DNA from: Sitta carolinensis
Lineage: Eukaryota > Chordata > Aves > Passeriformes > Sittidae
Reading direction: 5' to 3'
DNA length: 64,000 nucleotides
Assembly (NCBI GenBank): GCA_032173965.1
Contig: CM063288.1
Location: 16,782,501 to 16,846,500 of the forward strand
Positions 25,734 through 35,143 of this stretch are shown in pieces. The stretch's first letter is position 1. Each line of letters begins with the position of its first letter. Below the pieces are notes generated by a model. That model was not told where the DNA came from and made no database searches. It worked only from the letters and a program-made list of their open reading frames with translations. The position numbers and the translations under genes are program-made.

Positions 25734-27205
25734 ACTTTGAGAATGTTCTGAGCCTTTTGAATGTAATTCAGCTTATATATAAAACATGCCCCTTGTGAAC
25801 AGCTTCTGAGGAACAAAATCTCTGTTAAGTGGGGTTTAACACATTGACCCTGATTTGAGAGAACTTCTGAGTTATTGCTGTAGGCCAAAGGGGTAAAAGG
25901 CAGTTTGAGGAAGGAGAAGAATATCCTTCTCTCAAAGGAGAAGAATAAAATTCAACTTTTGCTTTTATAAAAGGTGACGCCAGGCAGGGATCAGGTCAGT
26001 TTCTGACATAAATTCAGAATGTTATTGAACAAGAACAATACTTCCCTTTTTTTCCATTGACGTTTACTTCAGGAGCTTTATCAATGCAAAAGTATATGTA
26101 GGAACACTCACTATTTCATTTTTTCGATGCACTAGAAATATATATAAAGAAAAAAACTATTCTGACAAAAAATAAGCCACAAAATATTTTTATAGCATAT
26201 CCTAAATATTATTAATTTTATAACTTATGTGTCATGATTTCACACCTGATTTTATGATGAACTTTCTCCAATTATTGATGATTTGATTACTCTTTTTTGC
26301 TTACCCTTCATATACCATAGCTTGACAATAACACCTAATTATATACTAAAAGTCGAATTTGGAAATCAAGCCTGTCTTATTTTAAAATTTCACAAATTTA
26401 AATCTTTTTCTTTTGGGATGAGAAATGAAATTACTATGTAATAGAGTAATACTAACAAAATTGCTGGACTTGGAAGTGTGGCTTACAATCAGATGCAACA
26501 GTGAAAGAAGCCGACTTGAAATAAGGGAGAACAGGATTCAAATTCAATTATAAATCAACTAGAGAATAAATATTACTTTCTCTTAATTCTCTTTTTTTGT
26601 GTGATGTACTGCTAGAACAATACAAAACATAGTTTAGTTATGTTTGATTAAAAACAGAATTTTCAGTGAGGTTCTTTATGTTCTTCCCCTTTCGATGTGC
26701 AAAGCTCTTGGCTTTGGAGTTTTGGATTCAACGTTTTGGACCTTCATACTGAAGCATGTTTGCCACAGCTGCTGAAAGAATGACTCGCACTTTCACTCTG
26801 GCTATCAATGGCTTTGTAGCTACGGAAGCCTGTGGTGTTTTTATGTGTGTGCAGGAGGACAATACTGAATGATTTGGAAAGGCTTGTTATTTAACCGACT
26901 TCTTCCTTATTTCATCTATTATTCCGTAATGGCAAAATCCGGACTGTAAAGCACTCTGGCAAAAAACTTTTCAAAAACAATTACATGGCGGATCCTAACT
27001 CTCTTTTGATGGTCCATTCAGTAACTCACTTGTAACTCCTGAGCATGGTGCTTGTGGTCTTGATCCTGTGAAGTGTTGGCGAGCAGCGTCACGGGCACAG
27101 TATCTGAACTGGTTTTGGGCTTTACGTTTATTAGATCTGTCTATGTGGATGAGTGTGTTTTGAGGGAATATTATGGGGAGTGAAAGATGTGTATTTACAT
27201 TGAGC

Positions 27206-27237
27206 CAATTCTTCAAGCCATTGAGCTTGAAGAATTG
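27206..27237. repeat. Perfect 13-bp inverted repeat, 6-nt loop
   Basis: CAATTCTTCAAGC, the loop CATTGA, and GCTTGAAGAATTG form a perfect 13-bp stem. It lies about 1.2 kb upstream of the CpG island. It could be a hairpin or a dyad protein-binding site; no known motif is assigned. Confidence 0.9.
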
Positions 27238-28728
27238 AAGTACCTACTGAGAAAATGCTCTTGGACAAGCTTGAGGTATTTAGGCAGAGAAGACTAAGGT
27301 GCTTATACTAATATTCTTTGAAACAACTGCCTGTAGACTGAAAGCTTTTGGTCTTTCTGATTTCACAGGTGGTATGTTCACTTTAAATCTCTTTTCTTTA
27401 AAAGACGAAAATCACTTTTTAACACACTCTTTCCCAGCTTCATCATGACTTTCATAGCATAATTATAAACTCCTACAAATAGGGTTTTACTGCGCAAATG
27501 CTGACACAGCCTTCTCTAGTGACCTGAATGGCCTCCTATGTTAATTACTGCAGATCTGTAATCACGTTATGAAAATACATATCTGGCCTTTGTCCCAGAC
27601 CCTGGACCATATCTGTTGTCTGTCTTTCTGTACAGTGTTAAATGTGCCACTTTAAAGAACAAATTTTCAGTTGTAACTCAGAAAAATAACCCTTTTCTTT
27701 GTAAGAATCAGCTTTGACTCCTCTTTCCTTTATACTGCTCCCCCAGCACTGTGTCTTGCTTGGCTGATGTACAAATAATTCAACCTGGAAGATCTCTGGG
27801 AGACTTGAAGAACATGTTCCGTGGCAGAGGAAATTAATCAGATTTAGTGAAGCTGTTTATTGATCTACTTTTAGACTGCAGAGGATATCCAAAATGTAGG
27901 GCATGGCCTGCTGCTTCGGCAAGGAAATTAATGCTAACAGGGACATAGAAGTTTACTTGCTAGTTTATTTTTCATAATCAGATCTCTGTCCATTTTGATT
28001 TTTATGCAAACAGGTTTGGATGGGCATAGTTTTTTGGAAGATATAAATGGGAAATGATGAAAACATAAAGTTTTCTAGCTCAGTTGTTTTGGTAGGCAAT
28101 GTCACACTTGTTCTTAGCAGTACAAGTACTGTGGGGACTCAGCTTCTTATTCCTGTTTGTACAGCAAATTTAGGCTTTAACAATCATTTGCGTATCTTGT
28201 TGGGGTTTTGGTACAGCTGAATATAGCCACTGAGATACATTCCCAGATAGACTAGGAGAAGCCAAATGTGTAACAGGTTTGAATGATAAAATTGGGTGAA
28301 AAAGAGGGTAAGACTCCTATTAACCCTATACCAAAAAATATGGTATTCTGATGTGTTTGTGATTTGCAGGTAGAAGAGGATGGTGAGGTTATCGTAGTGG
28401 GGAGGGGCAGAACTCTCTTTCGAAGGCGCTTTCTGTAACTAAGGGTCAAAACCGGGTAGGGCCGAGTGAAGGGTCACTGTTTTCTGGTACTCTTCTGGGG
28501 CCGGCTAAATGAAATCTTGGCCCAAGACTGCACCGCAACAGCAGTGCTGGGGAGCCCGCGGCTGAAGCTTGGCGGAAAGTGCTAAACTTCCGAAACGTGT
28601 GTGATGTTTTCCATAGCTTCACCCGGCGGGTAGCGGGGCCCGGTCCCTCCGCTCCCCGCTCCCATTGCAGCGCCCGCGGGGTGCCGGTGTGCAGGGGCGA
28701 GGTGTGCCCGGCCCTGCGGCCCCGGCCG

Positions 28729-28847
28729 CATCCCGCACCCATCATCCCGCACCCCTCATCCCCCATCCCTCACTCTTCATCCCGCATCCCTCACCCTTCA
28801 TCCCGCACCCATTATCCCGCATCCCTCACCCCTCATCCCGCAGCCCT
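28729..28847. repeat. C-rich minisatellite, 14-bp unit with 7-bp half-units
   Basis: The array is built of variants of CATCCCGCACCCCT (14 bp). About seven full or near-full units are interspersed with three 7-bp half-units such as CACTCTT, CACCCTT and CACCCCT. The 7-bp substructure suggests the 14-bp unit is itself a doubled heptamer. The + strand has many closely spaced CCC/CCCC runs, so the minus strand has matching G runs. The array lies inside the CpG island, about 250-370 bp upstream of the SLC4A10 start codon. Confidence 0.93.
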
Positions 28848-28899
28848 CAGGTGGCTCCGGCTCCTGCCCCCCCGCGCGGGGCCGGCGGTGCGCGCCGCC

Positions 28900-28905
28900 A
28901 TGTGA
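28900..28905 (+). promoter_or_regulatory. ATG-TGA start-stop upstream ORF, overlapping a USF/MiT-type E-box
   Basis: An ATG in strong upstream context (GCCGCC before it) is followed at once by TGA. If the transcript starts upstream of it, this is a minimal start-stop element of the type known to stall initiating ribosomes. It is the only ATG I see between 28900 and the SLC4A10 start codon at 29095. The same bases form CATGTGAC (GTCACATG on the other strand), the core recognised by USF and MiT/TFE factors, so it could instead be a promoter element. Sequence alone does not decide between these. Confidence 0.5.
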
Positions 28906-28932
28906 CTGGCGCGCGCTTCCTGCCTCCGCGTC

Positions 28933-29002
28933 GGGAGCGCGGAGCCGGGAGCGCGGAGCCGGGAGCGCGGAGCCGGGAGCGCGGAGCCGGGAGCGCGGAG
29001 CC
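28933..29002. repeat. Perfect 14-bp minisatellite, five copies
   Basis: Five exact tandem copies of GGGAGCGCGGAGCC lie end to end, followed by CGGCGCAG. Perfect identity across all copies implies recent expansion or ongoing homogenisation. The array ends 92 bp before the SLC4A10 start codon and is therefore probably in the 5' UTR or core promoter. Each unit contains three CpG dinucleotides when joined to the next. Confidence 0.97.
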
Positions 29003-29094
29003 CGGCGCAGCCTAGAGGCTCCCGCAGCGCCCGGGGAGCGCCCCGGCCCGCGGGCGGCGGGGAGGGGGCGCCGCCGCAGCCCCGCCGCCGCCGC
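29003..29094 (+). promoter_or_regulatory. SLC4A10: Proximal 5' UTR / core promoter of SLC4A10
   Basis: A very GC-rich leader between the minisatellite and the start codon. It contains GC-box-like GGGCGG and GGAGGGGGCG and ends in a (CCG)n run just before ATG (GCCGCCGCCGC then ATGG), which gives a favourable initiation context with G at +4. No other ATG occurs in it. The segment at 29016-29023 (GCTCCCGC) is complementary to parts of the upstream repeat units, so the leader RNA could fold strongly. Confidence 0.6.
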
Positions 29095-29142
29095 ATGGAG
29101 ACTCAGGACCAAGGGGCGCAGATGGAGCCGCTGCTGCCCACG
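29095..29142 (+). CDS. SLC4A10: SLC4A10 coding exon 1 (Na+-driven Cl-/HCO3- exchanger NCBE/NBCn2), N-terminal 16 codons
   Basis: SLC4A10 is an SLC4-family membrane transporter that brings Na+ and bicarbonate into cells, raising intracellular pH. It is known mainly from neurons and choroid plexus. This exon encodes METQDQGAQMEPLLPT, the start of the long cytoplasmic N-terminal domain; no transmembrane segment is expected here. I recall the human protein beginning MEIKDQGAQMEPLLPT, so 14 of 16 residues match and only positions 3-4 differ (TQ for IK). The start was chosen because it matches the family start and lies in good context (GCCGC before ATG, G after). Codon 16 (ACG) abuts GTACGG, an acceptable donor with G at +5, giving a phase-0 junction after PLLPT where the known protein continues with a new exon. 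The paralogue SLC4A7 is the main alternative, but its N-terminus differs as I remember it. I found no exon 2 in the window, so only this fragment of a roughly 1,100-residue protein is present. Confidence 0.87.
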
Positions 29143-29362
29143 GTACGGCTGCCGCAGCGCGGCCCCGGCCGGGGGGTTGCGACGCGCCCCGCAGGGAGGC
29201 AGCCGGGGAGGGGGCGCGGGGGCCGCCTTCCCGCCCGCCTGCCCGTGCCGGGCACCGCAGCCTATTTCCCGGTGCGTGGGGAAACAGGTTGGCTCTCTCC
29301 GGTGCCAGGCGATGCTGCGGCGGCGGGAGTGTCTGGGCGCCAGGACGCTCGGGGATGGAGCG

Positions 29363-29392
29363 GTGTGTGTTTGTGAGTGTGTGTACGTGTGT
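29363..29392. repeat. Short GT-rich simple repeat
   Basis: An imperfect (GT)n run with TTTGTGA and AC interruptions, about 220 bp into the intron. It has the potential to form left-handed DNA but is too short and interrupted to stress. Confidence 0.75.
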
Positions 29393-29830
29393 CCCTCCGG
29401 GGCAAGCACCTCCCGCCTCAGGCATCCCCTTCCTCTCGGTACCCCCTCTCTTCGTGTCCCCCTGCCTCCGACATGTTTCTCAGGCTCTCTCGGGCCCCCG
29501 CTCCCCGGCGGTGGGGCAGCACAGGGGAGCGAGCACCTGTGGGCAGCTCCGCGGGGTCTCGCTCCGGGGCCGGGGCTGGGACCGTACCCGGAGGTCCCTG
29601 GCCCCCCTCGCTCGCAGAACGCAGAGCAATCTGCTCAGAGCTGGAACTGACACGGCAGCGTCTGCCTCCCGCCGGATCCCGGGCTGTGCTCCGTGCTGCC
29701 GTGTCGCAGTCTCTTGTGCTCAGCCGTGGAGCTGGTGATCGGGGGGGTTATTGTTGTCTGAGGAGGACGTGGGCACCCTCTCCTCGGAGCACCGTGTGGC
29801 TGCACAGCTGCGGCTGAGCTGCCTTTTCCG

Positions 29831-31930
29831 TGCAAGTAGGAAAGAGATCAGTTAATGGGGGACTTTTAACATCGTTAGCTCAGTAGGGACCCTTTTTCCT
29901 GCCAGGCCTCCCCCAAACACAGGGCTGCAGACACACAGAAGGTTAAGCTGTGGTTGTCGATCTCGATGTCATTCTGAGATGCTGTTTGTGAATGGTGGTT
30001 CCTGCCTTGCACAGGAAATCTGTCTGGGGCAGGGAAAAGTCTCTCATGTACATACACAAGTGTCTGACTGTGCGTGCACATCGCTGTCAACACACTGCAT
30101 AGGTCTGTAGAGGCTTCGCTGCTCCTGAAATGGCTGTGTTAGCACGGCGAGCTGCACAACATTGACAAAGCTTGAAAGAGACAAGTCTCAGCTGCTGCAG
30201 GTTGATGAGATGCGCTCGTGGCAAGCCCATTTTTCATAGGGTCTGTTCCCATCATCTGTTAATGTGGTCCATTTTGCAATCAGGTGGCAGGTTCCTACAC
30301 AGTGTGAGGTTATCTCTGGCATCTTCTTTCCACTTGTGGCAGGGACAGTTTTTCCCGTTGTTTTCTAGATCCCTTCTACGAATCCTACTTCCTGTTACTT
30401 GCTGCTCTCTGTTTCTGACAGTGGAGTAGAAGGTCCTGTTGCATTCTGCAGAGAGACAATTAAGTGTAACCCAAGTTTCTATCTCTAGTTCATAGTAGTG
30501 ATTCCATGGAAGGCTTAGTCCTTAGTGTTTCACACCAATGCAGTAGTGTGCAGTCGGTGGCAGTCTTGGTCTTGCTCATACTTTGCTGGTCTATGTGCTA
30601 GTCTCACTTTATCAACATGTGTTGTCTCTGTGCCATGCCACTTCACAGGGAGCCAGAGAGTCAGTTTTCAGAAGGCACAACGTGCAGGATTGCCTTGGGC
30701 TGTCTGGCATTAATTTTTGTTTCTCTAGGGCTGTGCCCAGAAAAAAAGGCAGTTGCTGTGATTGAGAGGACCAAAGAAGATAATATTTCTTGTGTGCTGA
30801 TGAGGGCACAATTGTCCCTTGTTCCCTCAGGAGTCCTGCCCTGGTGCATTACCTCTCTGCAGAGCTACAGGTCCCTGTCCGTAGAACTGCAGATCAGTCT
30901 TGGTGCTTGCTAAATTTGTGTCCTGGTTCCCACCTCTGTTTACTACAGCTAACTAATTCAGTTGTGTTTCCTTCAAGTGGGAATGGGAGACTTCTTTACC
31001 CCAGGTAATTATATAAATTGTGGCATGTCCTCTACCCCAGTCCTCTTACTCTTGTGGTTTCTGAGTGGGCCTGTGCAGCTCAACAAAACAGCATCACTTT
31101 CCTGCCATAGTGATGGCAAAGGCGCAGCTCCTTAAAGATTTCTGAGTTCTGGTGATGTTTTCTCTGTGTGTCAGGCAATAAAGTATGTGTTTGTGCTGTG
31201 GCAGTCTCAGCCTGGCTGCTGTCTAGGGCTCTACAAGGCAAAAATGCCTTTTGCATGCTGGGAGTCTTGTACCTGGAGTCATGGCAGAGTTTGGGGAAGG
31301 AATAGCTGCTAGCTAATTGGTGCTGAGGTCTGTTAGTCTGGGAGGTAGTGTTGTGACATACCTTCAGAGGACTTCTCTTTTGGGGATCAATCCTCGTCTT
31401 GACTGGAAACTAACAGAACAGGGATGCGAGATGTAAAATGAATACAGGTCTGTTCCCAAGTGTTGTCCCAGTTCAGTGGGCTCTAGGTATGAAGAAGAAG
31501 GCTTCTAGCAGAGCTTTTTTCCTTCAGGGTTTAGTCTGGCAGCTTTGCTATGTACAACAGAGTTGGTTTATTTTTCTTTTTTGTGAATCTGTTCACACAT
31601 TATTCTAGCAAGGAGATTGTGAATGTAGTCCTTAATTTTATCCACTAATGGTGCTCAGAGATTTTGAAGCCTCAATAAAATTTCCCACCAAAATCCCATA
31701 GTCTCTACAAAGTAGAATCTACTTCTATTCTAGTGTTAGTCACGTGTTTTTGATTTATTATGCAAGCTTTTAATTGAAAGCCCCAGTTCCTAGCAATTTG
31801 AAAAGTAATAAAATACATTGTTGCCTGAGTTTCTGAGGAATTAAGTAATTTCCTTGGCAGTTTCCTGTCACTTTTTTTTTGAAAACGGGTCTTATTCAGG
31901 GAAAATGGCCTTGTTAGCAGTTGTGCTAAT
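29831..31930. other. SLC4A10: Intron 1, post-island segment, nothing recognised
   Basis: Moderate G+C just downstream of the island, falling to AT-rich. Several overlapping open frames of 60-98 codons at 30172-31008 have no recognisable features and lie on both strands of the same DNA. First-intron enhancers are common in this position, but no specific element can be claimed. Confidence 0.6.
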
Positions 31931-31988
31931 GTTTTTGTTTTTGTTTTTGTTTTTTTTTTTGTTTTTTTTTGTTTTTTTTTTTTTTTTT
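31931..31988. repeat. Oligo-T / (GTTTTT)n tract
   Basis: A 58-bp run of T with scattered G (GTTTTT units, then runs of T10 or more), ending directly in GCAG. In the sense orientation of SLC4A10 it looks like a very strong polypyrimidine tract with an AG acceptor, but the sequence after it has stops in every frame within a short distance. Confidence 0.92.
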
Positions 31989-31992
31989 GCAG

Positions 31993-33524
31993 TGTGAAAA
32001 AATTTTGGTGAAAATTATTAAAAATCTATTGCTATTTTACTATAAGTGCTATATTGTATAAATAAATTAAAAAGGAAATTGTTCACCTGGAAAAATTTGT
32101 TGAAGCTGTTCTTGGAAATGCAAATACAGTCTTGATTTGTGTTGTTCGGTACATATACTAATATGGCAACAAAATGTAGTTATATGCTTTCAGAATCATC
32201 TAGTGATTTATTTATCAGTCATCAAGTATGTTTTTCAGTGATTATTCAGAGTGCTTTAAATAGTTGTGAGTAATTGAAAGATTTCTGAGGAATCATCATT
32301 TGTTTACAGAACAGGGGAAACAATCTGCAGACCTATACGAAGATCTTATGTTGATTTCCTAACAAAGAACTAAATATTGCGAGTTTGTTGTGCACATGTA
32401 TACCTGATTACATGGAAATTATTTTGAAAATTGTTGCTTTATTGCGACTGTATTGGCAATTTATTCATAGAATGAGTTGTTCGTATTTGTTCCTGCAAAT
32501 TCTGGATCTCTCATATGCAATTCAAAATTGACTATTAAAATAGAGTTGTTATTTGGTAGAGGTTTGATAATTTGGATATAAGGAGGATGTATAGACAAAG
32601 TACAGATATTTTTGCTAGGTTTATGTTTGGCATGTTGTTTTCCTGTTTTCTGTAGGTAGCAGTAAAACCCATGTAAAGAAAGTGAAATTGACTTTTCCTT
32701 TCTAAGTTCATTTTCTCTCGCCCTCCTCATTCACTGTTAAAGAGCTATTTTGTTGCATTAATTTATTATTTTTTAATTAGTTGTTCAAATCAAGTAGATA
32801 CAAGGCCTTAAAGCATGCCATGGCTGAGCTATATGTGGCTACTGCGTGTGCTCTAGTGTATGATGTGTATGCTCTAGGTAAGACAGTGCTTGTATCAAGA
32901 GCAGTCTTGTGCTGCTGCAAATGGCACGCAGTTATTGCTGCTTAGGACTCTGTATGTGGGAGAATGGTATAGCAAGATCTTGGGAAGAAACTATTTTTAA
33001 TGTAGCAGGTGAGTGTGGGAAGCTGCTCACAGTAACAGGCCAAATTCTTTTGCTTTTGTTAATGCTGAGTGGGACCTTGGATGAGACTTGCAGATGAAAT
33101 GTATAGCTCATTGTGAGGAGGGGTGTCGGAGCCTGACCCCATGGTTTGTGTAACAGTACTCATCCCCAGTTCACTTCTCCAGAGTACAGCATTATAGCAA
33201 CACTTAAGGCAAATTTATAGAGGCTACAGGAATGTTGTGATTCTTTTAGAAAAATTCAGAGGCAGCACTACATTTTCAAGACAAGAGTGCTGAGATAATG
33301 GCACCTTTGAAAAAAAACCCCTATAACTTAATTTTAAGGATAAATTTAGGTTTGAATTTCTGCTCTTGTTATTTTCTTTGTTACTGCCTGAATCCAAGTT
33401 CTAAAAGAAGAGGAAAAAGAAAACTATTCCCAGAAAATTCTAGAAAGAAATGAAGTAACAATCACAATCACATATTTATTTAAGCCCTTCCAACTTCTCC
33501 CTTATATTTGCCAGTGTCACAATT
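31993..33524. other. SLC4A10: Intron 1 segment, nothing recognised
   Basis: AT-rich intronic DNA between two homopolymer tracts. The open frames are short and unremarkable, and no repeat family was recognised. Confidence 0.6.
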
Positions 33525-33555
33525 AAAAAAAAAAAAAAAAAAAACAAAAAAAAAA
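33525..33555. repeat. Oligo-A tract (A20, C, A10)
   Basis: Two A runs separated by one C. The sequence to the left has no recognisable retrocopy or polyadenylation signal, so I treat it as simple sequence rather than a retroposon tail. Confidence 0.92.
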
Positions 33556-34824
33556 CCAACATCTGGATCATATGGTGTTCTCTGGTGTTTCTGTTTAAAA
33601 ATAATTGGCAGCCTGAGACATTTGCACAGAAATAAAAACAATATGAATACTGTGTGGAAATCATCCCACCTTAATGCGTCTATAACTTGTTTGATTTCTT
33701 CCCACAAATTCTACTTGTTAAATATATGCTTTCAATTTTCTCTGTCTACTTTTTCCTTAGAAAACATGGAATAAATTTGAAATCAAAATGCTTCATCTGC
33801 TGACAAAATGCTGACATCTTTTAATGCTTCTTAAATAAGTAAAGTTTACAGTTCCAATGGATGAGAGGGTTTAAGTAGGTGAGGAAGTCCTTAATCCACT
33901 GTGAAGTGTCTTAGACAATTAGTTGTGTGTCTGATATGAGAAGGGAAAGCCATAGGCATTGCATGCTACTTCCATTGGTTCAGGTCTGCCTTGTAAAAAC
34001 CCAAAGTATTGAAGAATCACATCCATGTGACTCCTTTTGCAGTAATAATGCCATTTTGATGTCATGCAAATCGATGGAGCACTGAATGTGTTCACATAAT
34101 TTTGCAGTTTAAAAGTTCTCGTGAAATGAAAAAAAAAGTATAGCATATTTAAAGATAATTAAAATCCACCCTTGTTCTACAAGGTTGTTTATTAGGATAG
34201 GCAAGGTGAAAGTTGGAATAGATGATAAAGGCCATTGCTAAAAATAGAAGAAATGTCTAGGGGGAAAAAGAAGTTGCAGGGTGAAATGAGGGTGAATGAA
34301 GTGTGGAGTTTTGTGCAAACTTGGAGAATCAAGGGCAGTATGGCTGACTGGTATGAAAGGCAGAAGGGAGATGACTAAATTTCATGGGCAAAGAAGCGTA
34401 GGGACAGAAGCAGGAAAACGCCTCCTTGTACAGTAGGCACAAAGCAGTATCTTGAATCCTGAGTCTTCTCTGTCTTTGCTGATTACCCTGTTTTTCTACT
34501 TAGATCCTTTACATTTTGTTTAATTAGGTATTTACGTGACATTGCAAAGTTTATAAATAAATACATATTGAAATTTAGTGAAGATGTGAAAGATAAGGTC
34601 AAGATTTTTAAGATCTCAATTTTAATCAAACAGACTAAGAACTTCCTGCAAAACAACTGGCACAATAGCATATTTAGAAACGAAGTCTGCAAGTTACATG
34701 AGCTAATATTTGGCATTTGTAAGGTATTAGTTGATTACTGCAGTACTATATATGTGTTTTGAGAAAAGAGTAGCAATTATAGGACAATTCAAGAACAGCA
34801 AAAATGAGCATGGGCCTAAAATTA

Positions 34825-35143
34825 TGAAAGAGCATTTGAAGAAACTGGGATTCCTTAGCCTGGAGACACATGTTGATATGTAATACAGCTGCAAAAAAGA
34901 TCAGTTGCTTTCTTATATCTGTACTGAATAGGAGCCAAGGTAAAGGTTATGGGACAATTTTAGAAGCATGTTAAGGAAAGCTGTCTAATGCTAAGAGTGA
35001 TGTAGTAATGGAACAAATTGTCTGGTATGTTTGTGGAATCTATTATCTGTCTGTAGGAATAGGGAGACAATTATTGCTGCTTTGAGCTGAGTAATGGACT
35101 AGAAGACCTCACGAGATCTCTTCCAGTCCTATCATTCTGTGAA
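34825..35143 (+). mobile_element. Old CR1 LINE fragment, 3' end
   Basis: The left part has 'ctgggattccttagcctgga', equivalent to the CR1 block CTGGGGcTGTTtAGCCTGGA. The right part has 'gagtaatggactagaagacc' then 'gatctcttccagtcctatca', ending ATTCTGTGA, the CR1 3' end. The middle is heavily diverged. This is an ancient copy in sense orientation to SLC4A10. The left boundary may extend to about 34775. Confidence 0.85.

Larger units (their letters stand above)
11411..28439. other. Intergenic DNA upstream of SLC4A10, no gene recognised
   Basis: About 17 kb of mostly AT-rich sequence with no coding region that I can support. The longest open frame (126 codons at 15641-16021) is serine- and cysteine-rich and looks like chance. 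Structures within it are listed separately: hairpins at 18219-18248 and 27206-27237, the 22-bp tandem repeat at 25675-25733, and a homeodomain-core-rich patch at 12600-12700. By mammalian synteny this interval would face TBR1, so enhancers are plausible but not demonstrable here. Confidence 0.6.
28440..29830 (+). promoter_or_regulatory. SLC4A10: CpG island promoter of SLC4A10
   Basis: CpG dinucleotides and G+C rise abruptly here against an AT-rich, CpG-poor background. The densest part is about 28620-29330. There is no TATA box, and GC-box-like elements occur close to the start codon (GGGCGG at 29052-29057 and GGAGGGGGCG at 29061-29070), consistent with a TATA-less, dispersed-start promoter. 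The island covers the first coding exon and the start of intron 1, which is typical of vertebrate island promoters. The transcription start cannot be placed from sequence. Islands of this kind often fire in both directions, so an antisense non-coding transcript to the left is possible. The long open frames across the island on both strands, such as a 203-codon minus-strand frame, simply reflect the rarity of stop codons in GC-rich DNA. Confidence 0.85.

Noticed and set aside
28579..29015. Plus-strand open frames reading HPSSPIPH-like and SAEPGARSRERGAG-like repeats
   Set aside because: These are the two minisatellites read as protein. The first frame ends at the ATG-TGA element. No family resemblance.
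28798..29409. 203-codon minus-strand open frame across the CpG island, with several other long overlapping frames
   Set aside because: Stop codons are rare in GC-rich DNA, several frames on both strands are open at once, and the product is low-complexity, driven by the minisatellites (repeated RSRLRAPGSALPAP-like units). No evidence of a real protein.
29177..29817. Overlapping 146-157-codon plus-strand open frames downstream of exon 1
   Set aside because: They lie in the GC-rich start of intron 1, overlap in three frames and have no domain. They are shadows of base composition.
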